Shown here piece after piece: positions 1 to 11,755 of a DNA stretch of 64,000 nt; position 1 is the first letter of the stretch; each line of letters begins with the position of its first letter. The notes under the pieces were generated by a model. That model saw only the letters and a program-made list of their open reading frames with translations, made no database searches and was not told the origin of the DNA. The stretch comes from Ephemerocybe angulata (Eukaryota; Basidiomycota; Agaricomycetes; Agaricales; Psathyrellaceae): positions 248,001-312,000 of the forward strand of contig JAACJK010000002.1 of the NCBI GenBank assembly GCA_013368325.1, given 5' to 3'. A program made the position numbers and the translations under genes.

Positions 1-252
1 GTGTGTCGACAGCAAGGAGAATCATTACATCCGGATTGTGTACGTTCTGTTTAGCGCCCAGAGCTGATTGGCTCGCATTTGTTTGGTTCAACAAACAACC
101 AACGGCAAACGAGGCTGAGCGTGGCTGACTCGCTCTCTGCCTCGACCATGGTGTCACAAAATTGGTTCTTTCGCAGGTTTCTTTCTCAGCGCTCATCATC
201 CACACCATAGCTCGAGTTTCGACATATAAAGCACCCCGACGGAAAGTGGAGA

Positions 253-1690
253 ATGCAACCAACTCAATCCCACCTCAGGGTCGATGCGGTATGGTTCACC
301 TGCTGCGATTTAGATGCTGGATACCTCTAATCGTTACGCTGTTTCTCAAATCTCCAGCTCCTCAAAGCGGCGGAACGTGGATCCATACCGCACCTTAAGC
401 GATTGGAATATGAATGGCCGACCGACCCCTCCTTGTCCCAACGGGCGCTGATGATTCTGCTGGAGCACTTCAAGGCTGAAGCTCCCCATCTGCGCCACGG
501 TCTGCAATCTCGAGAGGCCGAGCGTGCAACGGCGATCATGCTGGCCGCTTCTGCAGGGTTGGAAGGGGCATTCAAGTCCCTGGGCCATACCACCGAGGCG
601 AAAGCAAACCAATTTACCGCCGCCTTCCATCCATATCTACAAGAATACTTCGCTTGGCTTCAGTTCGTCGTCCTCAACGTGCACGGCACGGGGGCACTTC
701 CTGATCAGCCGATGAAGATGGCCTCGTTCACTGCGACTCGGGTATGGGCTCTGTTCAGCGCTGGGCTCTGCAAAACGGACGACCCGGATATCTTGGAGTG
801 CATCCTCGACATGGCCCTGTTCTTGTTCATGGACACTACCCTATGGAGATGGCAGAAAGACAAGATCTTGACTCAAGCGCAATATGACGAAATTGTCGCC
901 CCGAAGTTTGCGCCGTCACAATTCTGCATTCACCATCCTTCGACACGGGAGGCTCTCTTCAAGAAACTAAATCAGGCAACCACAGAATCGCTGAAGCGCC
1001 TTTGCGAAACCTTTATTCGACAATCCTTGGAGTGTTCTGGAGGCTTTCAGAAGGAGACCCCTGGATTGGGCGGCAAGGCCTTCTCGTCTTACGTCTCCAG
1101 CGCCTTTATCTTGTGCACCCAGGTCCCTAGGTTTTTCAAGCTCCTGCTCGAGTATCGGTTTCCGGCTTTGCTCTGAAGGCTGCGCGTAGTGTTCCTCTTG
1201 CCCCAGCTTCCAACTTACCCAGGAGGTCCCTAGCGCTCGAAACAGTCTCCACCATGTTCAATCAGGAAATTCTTCGGGTGGACAACTCGCGTCGATTAAT
1301 CGTTCAGCTTCTTGAGGCTGGCATCGTCGAAACTCTGATCAACGACATACTTTCTCCGCGAGGTGAAGACAAGGAGGGAAAAGTCTTCCAAGAATGGACG
1401 TCTCTGGATACTGCGAACCCCTTGGAGACTCTCATGTATGCAAGCTATGATTCACGTGTCGCGAATGCCCTGCATAACGCAGTCACGGCAATCCCGGAGT
1501 CGACCAGGGAGGACATTATGAAGAACAGCCTTTGTCGCGACGTCTGGGTCCCTTTTCTTGGCAATTTTCGGTTTCGTGAGGAAGCTCTGCGCCGGCTTCC
1601 CAACGATCACATTCCCCTCTGCGACTCTCTCATGGTAATTACCAACCCTTTCCTAGGTTACGCCCGCCCTAACCCACAGTTATTATGATT
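253..1690 (+). pseudogene. MYND-family gene relic, frameshifted and lacking its 3' half
   Basis: Start ATG at 253 opens a 12-codon exon (253-288). A 69-nt GT-AG intron (289-357) leads to exon 2, beginning LLKAAERGSIPHLKRLEYEWPTD-like. The same exon1/intron/LL...WPTD layout recurs in the copies at 4891 and 13940, which supports the start. The frame is open to about 1163, where one base appears deleted: the protein stops after RFPALL, while the next frame continues GFALKAARSV... and NSRRLIVQLLEAG, matching the sister copy at 4891. After the CDSLM-like stretch near 1633 no intact MYND finger or C-terminal domain can be read, although the sister copies have both. This is therefore a decayed paralogue. 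A sequencing error could explain the frameshift but not the missing 3' part. Confidence 0.75.
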
Positions 1691-1732
1691 GTAGCATCCT
1701 TCCGTCATCGAAGCCTCACTAACCCCATTCGA

Positions 1733-1770
1733 AGCTTGAAGCTTGAGATTGAGCTTGAGATTGAGCTCAG
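1733..1770. repeat. Short tandem repeat, 12-bp unit
   Basis: A short tandem run of a TTGAGATTGAGC-like unit lies between the relic MYND gene and the next MYND gene. It probably marks a slippage-prone junction. Confidence 0.6.
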
Positions 1771-2154
1771 TCTTCTCAAAGTCATTCCCGGCCTTCTCAA
1801 GAGCTGATGTGCACCCCCAGGCCAATGGCCAACAAGGACAAGCTCTTGTACACAATGCGATGCGACATGGCTCACAACTTTCCTTCTCCCTCTACTATCC
1901 AGAAACCAGGAGTATTCCCGTCTTGGTTGACTTCTGCGAGCAGTATTGGAGGCACAATTCCATCAGGATAAGCCATGGTAAGCCTGAACAATTCGAACAC
2001 AACCATATCTTGGTATTGTTAACGCGAAGCTCTCGGCAGCCGCCCCCCTCCAGGACTCGGAGCAGCGTATGTTACTCACCGAACAGAATGCGGCTGCAAG
2101 ACAGTGTTGACACACTCTGGAAATAGTTGTTGACAAGGGCAAAATCACTCACAG

Positions 2155-4315
2155 ACTTCGATGCCCTTGTCGACCTCGTGGACTTAACCGCTCACCTGAA
2201 TTACTCCCCCGACGTATTGGAGGTCTTCCTGCACCATCTACGGCCTGAGCTCATCACACTCCCACCAAGCCCCGGCGCCAGCCGAGCAGAGATCGAACTG
2301 GCGGTGCTTCGAGTGCGATCCGGTAGCTTCTGTGCAAGCCAAGGTCTGTGTACGGTGGTGATCAGAGGCTGCTCGGGGAGCACGCGGTATCGCGAGGTCT
2401 CGGTTCAAACACTCCTCTCGCATATGGACGTCATTATTGCCTGGTTCGCGCACATCATCTCTCTCCCCGACTGGCTCTGGATCAGCATCAACGACTTCAA
2501 CGTCAAGGATCCGAATAGGATCTGCCTCACGCTGCGAGCGCTCGCCGAGTTCGACTCTCGCCTGGAACAAGTGATTTACTCATCACCCTTAATGCCCCAC
2601 ATTATCCTTGATGCATACAACCTTAGGGATATCGAAGAGGTGCCGTACCTCACGTTCGTGGGGTTTACGGGCGCATGTCCTATCGTGACTATGTTTACGA
2701 GCTTCTCATACTATGACGGCCCGCGACAGAAGCTCTTCGACATCCTTTGCGAGCCTACCCTGGTCTCCGAGAAACTTCGCCGCACACTCGTGGAATCCAC
2801 CATTGGACGATTCAACCGCCTCGTGGAGCTGGACAGGAGAACAATCGAAGCACAGCTTCTGCAAGAAAGGTCTGATTTATCTGGAGACGATCTAAATGTT
2901 GCGGAAAGTGTGACGTTATACCTCATCGACCTTTGGCAGAGCGTGGAGGATATCTGTTCCTATTCCGCGATTATGCTCGCCACGAACCTCGACTCCGACT
3001 TTCTAGTCACTGACTTCCGCACTCTAGAAACATGGGTCCTCAAACGAAGCAAACATAATAACCCTGCAGACAAGAAGCTTTGTGTCGCCATTTTGGGGCT
3101 ACTTCCGAGAGCTCTCAACCTTTTGCAGTCGGAAACGAGTGTCCGCGGGCAGAAATGCGTCCAGACGATGGCTCAAGTAGTGGAAGAAGGTGCTTTAGCG
3201 GCCATCGTCACAGAAATGATGGAAAGCGTATCGACGAGGGACGCAGAGTGGCCTGTTTTACTTGAACTGTTGGGCAGGTTCAAATCGCTTTCCTTGTACC
3301 CGGATCCATCGATGAAGGTTGTGCGATCCTTGCAGAGCCTACGCGGACAACAACTCTTCAAGACGGACTTCCTACGGGGAAAGGGACATGAAAGATATTG
3401 GACCGCGATGACGAAGGACATTCATACTGCGAGTGCTTCGGCTGTGGCCTGCGGGAGGACTATTCACCTATGCGATAACCTAAAAGTGAGTACGCCAGTG
3501 GCCACCATCTTCGCGACCAGTTCATGTCTAAATCTCTCGCAGTGCGTGTTGTATCTCTCCACTAAGAAACGACCAAGCTCGAGAACATGTTCCGGCTGCC
3601 GAGCCGTTGTGTATTGTTCTGAAGAGTGTCAGACTCTCGATTGGAACGAGCAACATCGAGAGGAATGCCATCAGGCCAGGGCAGACTACTATGGTGCGTT
3701 CTCCAAATTCGTAGTAGCTCTACAAAAATTGACTTTGCCTGACCCTCTCATGCACCAGATCTAGCGCAGGACAAGATGCACTACCCACAGCGCCTCCGGG
3801 ACTTCCATACACGCTACATTCGCTCTAAAGCCAATAGTGACCTCGACATGTCCGTGGCCGACGCCAAAAAGAAGTCTCCGCGCATCATTGTTCTCGATAC
3901 ATGGGAATCATCGGCACATACATTCAAAGAATATCCATACCACCGTCGCCTCGACGTGGCCTCAAGAAAACGTGGAACAGGACTGGCGCATTACTTCGAC
4001 GAGCGCGCGGGTAAGATCCTTCGAGAATTTGCGCAGCAGGGGGGAGCGAAGCAGGGTGCCTTTGTTGTTGAAGGTATATTTCAGTATGGGGAGAAGGAGG
4101 TCTTCGTGATGGTGAAACTGCATGAAGTGACTGCCCCAACTGCGTATAGTTCTGGAGAGTATGCCGTTGCCTCGTCAGTTGTCAGGATAGGGTGCGTACC
4201 TTCGTTTTAAACTTATATTGGGTGATGCTTATGTGCTCATTACTGGTGTAGACCAGCAAGAGTAGCTCGTGCAGGGAAAACTGAAGCCGATCTACGTGCT
4301 CGAGCGCGCCTTTGA
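2155..4315 (+). CDS. MYND-type zinc-finger protein, separate subfamily
   Basis: Four exons can be read: about 2155-3485, 3543-3693, 3765-4191 and 4252-4315. Introns of 57, 71 and 60 nt have GT-AG ends and keep the frame. The first exon encodes a mostly helical region of about 440 residues with no recognisable catalytic motif. The MYND finger follows across the first intron (CDNLK, then CSGCRAVVYCSEEC...DWNEQHREEC), with the Cys/His ligands in order. A basic, mixed C-terminal domain of about 165 residues (YPQRLRDFHTRYI...) ends at TGA 4313-4315. The true start is unresolved: no ATG opens the frame, and a splice acceptor (CTCACAG) sits just before 2155, so an upstream exon is missing from this model. 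MYND fingers bind protein partners; the specific role is unknown. It differs from the WPTD-type neighbours. Confidence 0.7.
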
Positions 4316-4890
4316 CATGAAAGCTCGAGCTCGGATGTTCGATTTGTGATCTTTGAATTACATATCTACCATGTTTACACCTGGTCAGTACGAGGGCCTT
4401 CCTTGTGAGTCTGGCCGCAACATTACACTTGAAAGTTGAGGGCCATGGCCAAGCCACCACTTCCAAAGGCTTCGTCAAGTTATTGGCCCTTGCGAAACGT
4501 CATAACACAACGGATCCGGGAGGGGCGGCTCCCCTATTGTCGCCCCAGCCATGTCCCTGTACATAAAAAGCGTCAATTGGAAGGATATATGGCCCGAATT
4601 CTGTCAACTGAAGCCCAGGGAAACTAACGATTAAAGTGACGTTTTTGATTGGTTTTCGAGCGTCTTTCTTAGCGCCGAGTCGTGATTGGCTGGCGTTTAT
4701 TTGGCCGACAAACAGACTTCGGCAGATGTGTCGCCGGCGCTATCGGCATTAGCCCGGTTTCTTCTGCACTTTGACCACGATTCTGGAAAGTAAGTAGGGC
4801 AAGATTCTCAACGATTATACTGCGAATATCCCACTCATGCATCTGACACGCTAGCCCAACTGCTTCTAACAGTGACCAACGGGTCGGAGA
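4316..4890. other. Intergenic region with a duplicated 5' flank
   Basis: No gene is visible. Bases about 4656-4740 resemble bases about 41-110 (both carry a TGATTGGCT-type stretch followed by TTTGG and CAACAAACA-like sequence). The upstream region was therefore copied along with the MYND gene that follows each. Confidence 0.5.
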
Positions 4891-7800
4891 ATGCACCCAA
4901 CTCAGTCCGACTTCAGGGTCGAAGTGGTACGTCTCAGTACTCAGACTAGAATGCATGATTTTGACCTTTCTCTGTCGTCCAAGCTTCTCAACGCGGCAGA
5001 GCGCAGATCCATCCCTCATCTCATGCGCTTAGAGAAAGAATGGCCAACCGACATCTCTTTCGGCCGACGGGCGTTAATCATATTGCTGGAAATCTTCAAG
5101 GCCGAAGCCCACCATCTGCATCGCTCTGGACCTCAGCTGTACGACGACGAAATGAAAAGCACAGTAAAACTTGCGATAGCGGCTCTGACTGGGTTGGATG
5201 GGGTTTTCAGGATGATGTACAGCGACCCGGAGGGTCTGATGGCCCAAACGTTCATCCCTGTCGTCCAACTGTACCTCCGGGAGTATCTTGCTTGGCTTCG
5301 ATTCTTTGTCGTCAACCCAAAGATGAGTGCCGTTGGCGATGCCATAAACACTGGTTTACAGGCCTCAACTCGTTTGGCGGTTCTCATAAAAGGTGGACTG
5401 CATCTTACGGAGGACTTGGACACTCTGGAGGCAATTACCGACTTTTCGCTATTCCTATGGACCGAAGACGGAGCGTGGAAGATTCAAAAGAAACGGACCT
5501 ACAGTCACGATGAGTATGTCAAATACTTTGCCCCAAGGTATGAACCTTTGGGGCTATGTGTTCGCCATGCACCAATTCGGAAGGCCCTGAACGAGAAGCT
5601 GGACTTCGCTCCAAGGAAATTTCTGGAGCTTCTGTACACACTATGGAACCTCTTTCCGGGGAAAAAACCCGGTCGCACCTGGACGTACCTGGAATGTCTG
5701 GGCTTTATTCCTGTTCCCTGGAAATTCCAGGTAAGCAAATTTCCAGGGAATGTCCAGGTAAACATAAATGCCAGGTACAGTCCACGTAACCACACCCTGG
5801 TACCTGGGAAGGTACGCGAAATTCAAGTACCCAGTAAGTCCAGGGAAAATAAGTGGTGAACATCGATAAAGTCCATATTAGCAGGCAGGGTGTATAGTGT
5901 GCTACTCTTTTCTCAGTTTTTTCAGATTGGGCACTGTCTTATGCATGTGCTGGCGATGTGAGGGGCAGGAAGGCATGGTACACTTTAAATCGATCGACGA
6001 AACAACGAAGTCCATTCAAGCGGAGATTTAAGTGCGGGTATAATCATCGGAACTGAGAGATCGGCCACCGTCATCCTTTCTTTTGCTCCACCATCTCCCA
6101 TCGACTTTAGGACAAAGACTCGAGCATAAAGCAGGAGTACACCTTCCATTATCGCCTAAGCGTTTCCTTCTCGCATCGCCCTAGACTGTACTGACGCCAC
6201 TCCCGCCCGTTTATCGCCATTCATACACAGTTCACACAAACGGGTTACGGCGACCGCCAATGGGGCTTCGGCAGGGCGAGAGGTATGGACCATGGTGGAC
6301 TACGCCAATGGCGATATTACTCTAGGTGCGTATTATCCATGGAGCGCTGTATTAGGTGAAGGACTTAGGAGAAAGGGCACCCAGCAATGGTGACAGCCTA
6401 TAGGTGCGTATTCTTGTCCCGCCGCTATCATATTATTACTCACAGCTGTTTCTGTGAGGTATGGCGCCTGAAGATCTCGCCATTTGCTCGCCATCTTCCC
6501 CCTGCGCTGCGACAGTTTGCTTCGGCGTACCATGATGGCCGCCCTCCTGGTCCGGATATAGTTCTCAGTGGGTAGTGAATTAACCTATTCCTCCGGGCTG
6601 TACATGGTCTCTATCCTACATATCACATATTATCCCCTATTGCCGCGTACGACGTAGTATGTAGACCAATGTATGTACCTATGAAATACACCTTATTTAC
6701 CTGTCTATTCCGTGTGATGCCCCCGGTTCATCGAGCGCTGGGCAGACATTTGTCCTGGAGCAACCAGTGAGAAAACCTGGATATACCTGGTATTGCGCTT
6801 GTATTGTACCAGGCGAGAAAGCATGTCGATTCCGAGTCAAATACCTGGCGATACCACGATTTTGGCCGTCCAGGTAAACGGAAGATATCACAAGTTTTCT
6901 ACCTGGCCTGTACCTGGACATAATCGTACCTGGGATTCCCAGGTGTATACCTGGATATTCCAAGTATTCTACCTGGTATATCCAGGGAAGTTTCCCTGGT
7001 ATGCCCAGGTCACCTGTACAGGCTTTTTTCCCGGCCTTGAAGTTTATAGTGTGTGCGAAACCTACGCTCGTCAATGCAAGGAATCCTTGGAACCCAGGGA
7101 TGACCCCACCTGGGATAGTCAGTCCTTCTGTCTATACCTTCACGATGCTCTGTTTTTGTCCAGCGAGAATCCTAGGTTCTTCGAGGTCGCGCTCAAGTCT
7201 AATTTCCCCGGTCTCGCCTTTCAACTTGCGCTGGAATCTCCCCAGGCCCCGTCCGCGAATCTGCCCGGGAAGCTGCTCGTGTTTGAAATAGCATACTATC
7301 TATTCAACACAGTAATCCTTCCTGTTGACAGCTCACGTCGCCTGGTGGTTCAACTCCTCGATGCCAGGCTACTCGAAGTCATCATTGACGACCTGCTTTC
7401 TCCATTCCAAGAAAGTCAATGGGGTCATGAAGGGTGGAAGTCTAAGAAGGGGGCGCATCTATTGAAGGTTCTTCTCTTTGCCAGCTACGACTGGCGCATA
7501 GCAAAAGCACTCGACGCTGCCATTATATCTATTTCAGACCCAGTTCTTCGGAAGATCAAATTGCACACCGCTGCCCGTGAGATATGGGACCCTTTCATCC
7601 GTGATTTCCAACCCTACCAAGATGCCCTTCGCCTTTCAAGTTCATCCAATGGCGGTAGTGTCTGTACTAATTCCTTCCTGGTATTGTTAAATTTTGCTGA
7701 AGACGCGCATTGATCTGACACCCGTCGATATATAGCATCCCCACGGCTCCGTGGCCAATTCTCCTCAGCAAATGAAGGAATGTGCAAAGTGTAAAACCAC

Positions 7801-8394
7801 TACTTATTGCTCAACCGAATGCCAACGAGAGGATTGGACCTCTTTCCACAGACATAGCTGTATCCCGAGTCGTATCGAGCGCATCTGTAGGCTGGCATTC
7901 AATAGATCTCTGACTGGAATTGACCTGACTGGCTTCGATTAGACCAGCAACTCCAAGGGTCTTGGATCTCTCACCGGACACGCATGTTCAATCTCATGTA
8001 TTTGGCGGCCATTCTCAACTCTGGATTAAGCCCAGAAGGCGGCGAAGGATGGGTCGAGAAGAGGGCGTGCATTGTCGACCGAACCGTCCACCCCGCGTCC
8101 ATTAACTACGATCCGGTTGACCGCATGGCCCTATACAGCCGCCTCAGCTTTGACCTATTCAAGGATGCTCGAAGTCAAGAAATGATTCGCCAAGCAGGAG
8201 AGGACGAATCTACGGCGCTCGCGATCTGCTTCTCGAAATTTGGTCGATGCGGTGTGGTCGTAGTTGCGAGATTCTCCGTCGAGAGGCCTCAATCGACGGT
8301 CGGAGAGGGGCCGAGACCAACTTTCCATCTACAAGGTGGGTTCTGCAAGGTATGGGATGCGTCCGGTATTTCAAATGAATATCTTACCATTTGA
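4891..8394 (+). pseudogene. MYND-family gene split by a 1.4-kb inverted-repeat element
   Basis: Exon 1 is 4891-4926 (start MHPTQSDFRVEV). A 57-nt intron follows, then exon 2 from 4984 (LLNAAERRSIPHLMRLEKEWPTD). The coding sequence runs to about 5650, is broken by foreign sequence at 5656-7034, and resumes with SVCETYARQCKE through SSRRLVVQLLDARLLEVIIDDLL to 7659. Further introns are 7660-7735 and 7887-7942. Between them lies a complete MYND finger (CAKCKTTTYCSTECQREDW...HRHSC). The last exon (QLQGSWISHRTRMF...) ends at 8394 and matches the C-terminal domain of the two minus-strand copies. Everything outside the insert is open and well spliced, so the insertion seems recent. The gene would work only if the insert were spliced out, for which I see no clean evidence. 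Confidence 0.75.
5656..7034. mobile_element. Non-autonomous inverted-repeat element with TACCTGG subterminal repeats
   Basis: The ends form an imperfect inverted repeat: CCGGGGAAAAAACCC on the left, and CCGGGAAAAAAGCC when the right end is read on the minus strand. Inside both ends the motif TACCTGG / CCAGGTA (and CCCTGG / CCAGGG) recurs about two dozen times in both orientations (about 5668-5855 and 6730-7020). The central 0.9 kb has no convincing coding sequence. It interrupts an otherwise open MYND-family exon. No clear target-site duplication was found, and the flanking bases look like two diverged copies of the same short coding stretch. The superfamily cannot be assigned. Confidence 0.65.
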
Positions 8395-8516
8395 GATACA
8401 TATACAATCTCTTGATTCACAAGCCTGCAATGCCCCACTAGAATGAACTTAAACACGGTATCGATTGAAATTCAAGAGCAGCGTGTTGAATCAAGTTGAC
8501 CCAGCCTCAGAGAATC

Positions 8517-10925
8517 CTATTTTAGATACAGCGGCGCCGTCAGGACCAGTAGCACTTCTAGAGGGAGGATCAGCCTGTTGGGTGTGACCTGTAGTATTGC
8601 GGTACATGTACGCACCTCCCCTAGGATTCCCGGGACAGCCTCGATCACCTTCACGTACCCATAGACTAGCTTTATGAGCATCCCTATATCAGGGACAACC
8701 GAACCGGGATTCTTGTCGACTTCATAAAACTCGAATTTGCCCAGGGCCACGACAAAGTATTGTCCGAGCTTCCATACACATATAAGAAGGTGAAAGTGTT
8801 CGTCTTCGTCGCATTCTCGAATGATTCCTCGGCTGCGAGTGTCATCGAATGCAAGAACACCGCCGGGCCTTACTTTCAGTATCTCTTCGCTGGTATGGGC
8901 GTAGAACTGCATCGGAAAGGGAAGGAAGTCCGCCCCGTAAATGCGTTTACCATACCATACGTCTCTCTTCCTGCGCATTGGTGGGCCAATAGATTTGATG
9001 AGTGTGCCGAATGCGTAGTCCAGCAGCCCGAAGTACTATCATTGACCATAGGTTCGGTTTTGACCGGAGGTTCGGTCAGTCCCCCTTCCTGAGGTCCGTT
9101 CGCTCTGAAAATTGGCATACGTACTCGGAATGCACTCCGAACAACGATTCTGCAATTTGTTTGAGAAAAATCGACCGGGAATTAGAGAAAACGAGGTTCG
9201 TTGGAGGTTCGGTCGTTTGATTTGGCTGGGAAACCGAACCGGTGGTAAAACCGAACCTATGGTCAATGATAGTAAATCTCGCGGGAGCGATGGGATAGCC
9301 AGGCACCTTGAAGTTGACACTCTAATGAAGAGAATTAATTAGATAATTAGATTTTATCCAGGAAATAAGACTATCGATAAGGGGGCTTACCGATGCGGTG
9401 GTAACGGCTGCTTTTGCACTCATACTTGTGGAAAAGTCTCCAGTCCTCCCGCTGGCATTCCGGACTGCAATAGGCAACGGTATGGCACCAGGAGCACCTC
9501 TTCACCTTCGGCTTGACTTCCGACTTTGGTTTTCTGGCCTTGCATGTCTGGTGAGGAAGGCGTAAGTACAGAGCGGAATTGTGTTGGCGATCCGGGAACA
9601 GTACCTCGCTCAAGCAGTCACACATTGACGCTGGCGTCGTATCCGGTACTAGCGCTCTTTCCAGCCCTTCGCGATTGAAAGTGGTAGAAGCCTTAAACGT
9701 AACCCAGTGTTCTTTAGCCACCCGACTAGCAGAAATCTCATCAAGGGTAGTTTGGGGCAGAGAATCGATGGCCGAATACAGGGATAGCAATATGTTGGGG
9801 TGGTGGCTCATTTTTGCCAGTTGCGCCAGGGGGTCACCAGAGTACCACCTATGGAACGGCCCTCTCTTCTTTTTCTTTGGCAGGAGGAGGTCGTCGATGA
9901 TGATCCCGAGCAAACCTGCCTCCAGCAGCTCGGGTACAGCAGTGGACAGCTCGTAAAACCGGTCCCTTCTTGGAGGGAATAGCTGTGAAGCCACTTCTGT
10001 TGCCACGGATCCCCCGCATTCCCGGATCGAAAGACAGTCGCGGAACTGAATTGCCGTTTCCAATGCGAGTGTGGCAAATTTAGATTTAGCAAGAGCTTGG
10101 AAAAACTCCGGGACGATGGCGAGTTCCTGAGAGGCGGATACGAGAGCTGCAAGAAGGCTACAGTCCAACTGGAGGGCTTCGCTCCTGCTTGCCGGTTTGT
10201 GGACGGTTGCCCATTCAATGCACCAGTACTCGAAGGCGTCGGCCAGCTGCCGGAGAGTCTTTCGATCAAAACCTCTCACCTTCTGCAATATGATTGGTCG
10301 CATAGAGTTCTCGTCGATACAAGTCCAGAGGGCGGAGAAGAGAGGGGTAGGAGCCATCACATACTCTTGCGGCGTTTTGGTTGTTCTTTCTGGGGGCGGA
10401 GCTCCGATCACGCCTCTGAACCAACTCCTGAGGACGAAGTCAACGATTTCGGAGAGAGCGCAATGACCGTCTTCTTTTTCGAAGTGTTCGATGAACGCAT
10501 CGAGCATCTTCTTGATCATGGTGGCCCCAGAGTTGTTCCCAAAGATCTCAGGATCAGCTCCGACACGGTCCGCCATGATGATGGAGGAGTGACGCGCGCA
10601 AAAGTCAAGGCAAGCAAGAACCATCGAGACGTGAGGTTGGAATATCTCGAACATCTCCACAACGTGCCGCTTTCCAGTCCCCGCCATCCAATTGAACGCC
10701 GCGTCCAAGCCACCCATCCCAGCCTTTATCAGATCGACTTTGTGCGATAGCTCTTGCTTGCTGCGATGAGAAGGCCCACCCCCTGCAGTAAACTCGGAGA
10801 CATCCAAATGTCCCAGAAATACCTCGAATGCCCTCCTCGCGTATTTGAAGTCTGTTGGCCAGTTGTCCTCCAAGGCGTAAAGGTCGTTGAGAGATCCACT
10901 TTCAGCGCCGTGAAGCAGCTGCAGA
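8517..10925 (-). pseudogene. MYND-family gene interrupted by a TA-flanked MITE
   Basis: Read on the minus strand, the main exon runs from 10925 (splice acceptor TTCTGCAG, then LLHGAESGSLNDLYALEDNWPTD) to 9605. A 57-nt intron (9548-9604) leads to the MYND exon 9391-9547 (CSWCHTVAYCSPECQREDW...HKYEC). A 69-nt intron (9322-9390) follows, then the last exon from 9321 (QLQGAWLSHRSREI). The MITE at 9036-9272 splits the Tyr codon TAC. On the far side the frame resumes exactly (FGLLDYAFGTLIKSIGPP...GGVLAFDDTRSRG...) and ends at 8517. Read straight through, a stop occurs within four codons of the MITE edge, removing the C-terminal domain. Exon 1 with its ATG was not located with confidence. The protein aligns along its length with the intact copy at 11756-13940. 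Confidence 0.8.
9036..9272. mobile_element. MITE, Tc1/mariner-like TA target duplication
   Basis: The 237-bp element has long terminal inverted repeats beginning CTATCATTGACCATAGGTTC at both ends, flanked by TA at 9034-9035 and 9273-9274. The inner sequence also carries inverted GGTTCGG copies. There is no transposase. A TA duplication is the signature of Tc1/mariner-type elements, but the superfamily is inferred from the duplication alone. Confidence 0.85.
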
Positions 10926-11755
10926 ACAAACGTCAACGTCAGGCAAGTCGCGGCCTCGTGACATAGCGAAGTCCTACTGTTTCTAATTCACGTTCTGCGA
11001 GCCTCCTTCTTGGGTAGAAAGCTCCTGGCATGTCTGAGGTTGTACCCACTCTTGTCAGAGCCCAACCGTTTTGAAGTCAAGGAAGAGTCCCGCCGCCTGG
11101 GGCCGCAGACTGGCTACTTGCTTACATACGCTACTTGCCTCTGTTTTCCCCGCATACAATTGACTCCGACGGGGATGAAGAAATGGATGAATCTTTCGCT
11201 CCTTTATAGGACCCCTGAATATACCCTGTGAACTCTGATCCGCCGACCAGACAGAATATGGGCCTCCGCCGGACACATTTTGAAAAAATTTGTCCTCCAA
11301 TCCGAAAATTTTGGGTGCCATTCGATCCGAATGGACCTCATTTGACCGTTTTTCGGGTTCAGAGGCGAAAAATCGAAGAAAATGAGCCAAAAATCGAATA
11401 TTTGTGCTCAGACCGGACAGATTTAGCCAAATTTAGGTCGTTTTGACCAGACACGAACAGGCCCTCCAGTATCAGAGTTCACAGGGTATATTCAGGGGTC
11501 CTTCCTTTATCTCCCCCATTCACGTCAGCTGATACTCGTAGATCCCTGCGCCATCTGCTCATAAGTAAAGGCGAAGGCTAGTTGACCAGGTCCATATTTG
11601 GCCTCAATGCTATAATTATATTCTGAAATACTAATTTATGTCCGCGGCCTGAACGGCATCATCGCCTTCCCCACGACTAGCAATCGACAGGACTGGTAAG
11701 TATGCCAGATTCCGTAGCGTTACGCCCAATAGCATCTCTGAGGGTAATTCCAATG
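10926..11755. other. Intergenic region between two minus-strand MYND genes, holding a MITE
   Basis: Apart from the 295-bp MITE at 11208-11502, I see only non-coding sequence. The first exon and promoter of the MYND gene at 8517-10925 should lie here. One possible ATG exon (MRGKQRQ, near 11150 on the minus strand) would need an intron of about 210 nt, which is long for this region. Confidence 0.4.
11208..11502. mobile_element. MITE with 8-bp target duplication TCCTTTAT
   Basis: The terminal inverted repeats are about 33 bp and nearly perfect, starting AGGACCCCTGAATATACCCT at both ends. TCCTTTAT is duplicated at 11200-11207 and 11503-11510. The 295-bp interior has no open frame of note. An 8-bp duplication fits hAT, P or KDZ-type DNA transposons, and the sequence does not decide between them. 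Confidence 0.85.

Noticed and set aside
8600..8640. Possible 30-nt intron at the end of the MITE-broken MYND gene
   Set aside because: Too short for this genome's introns; reading straight through stays open to the stop.
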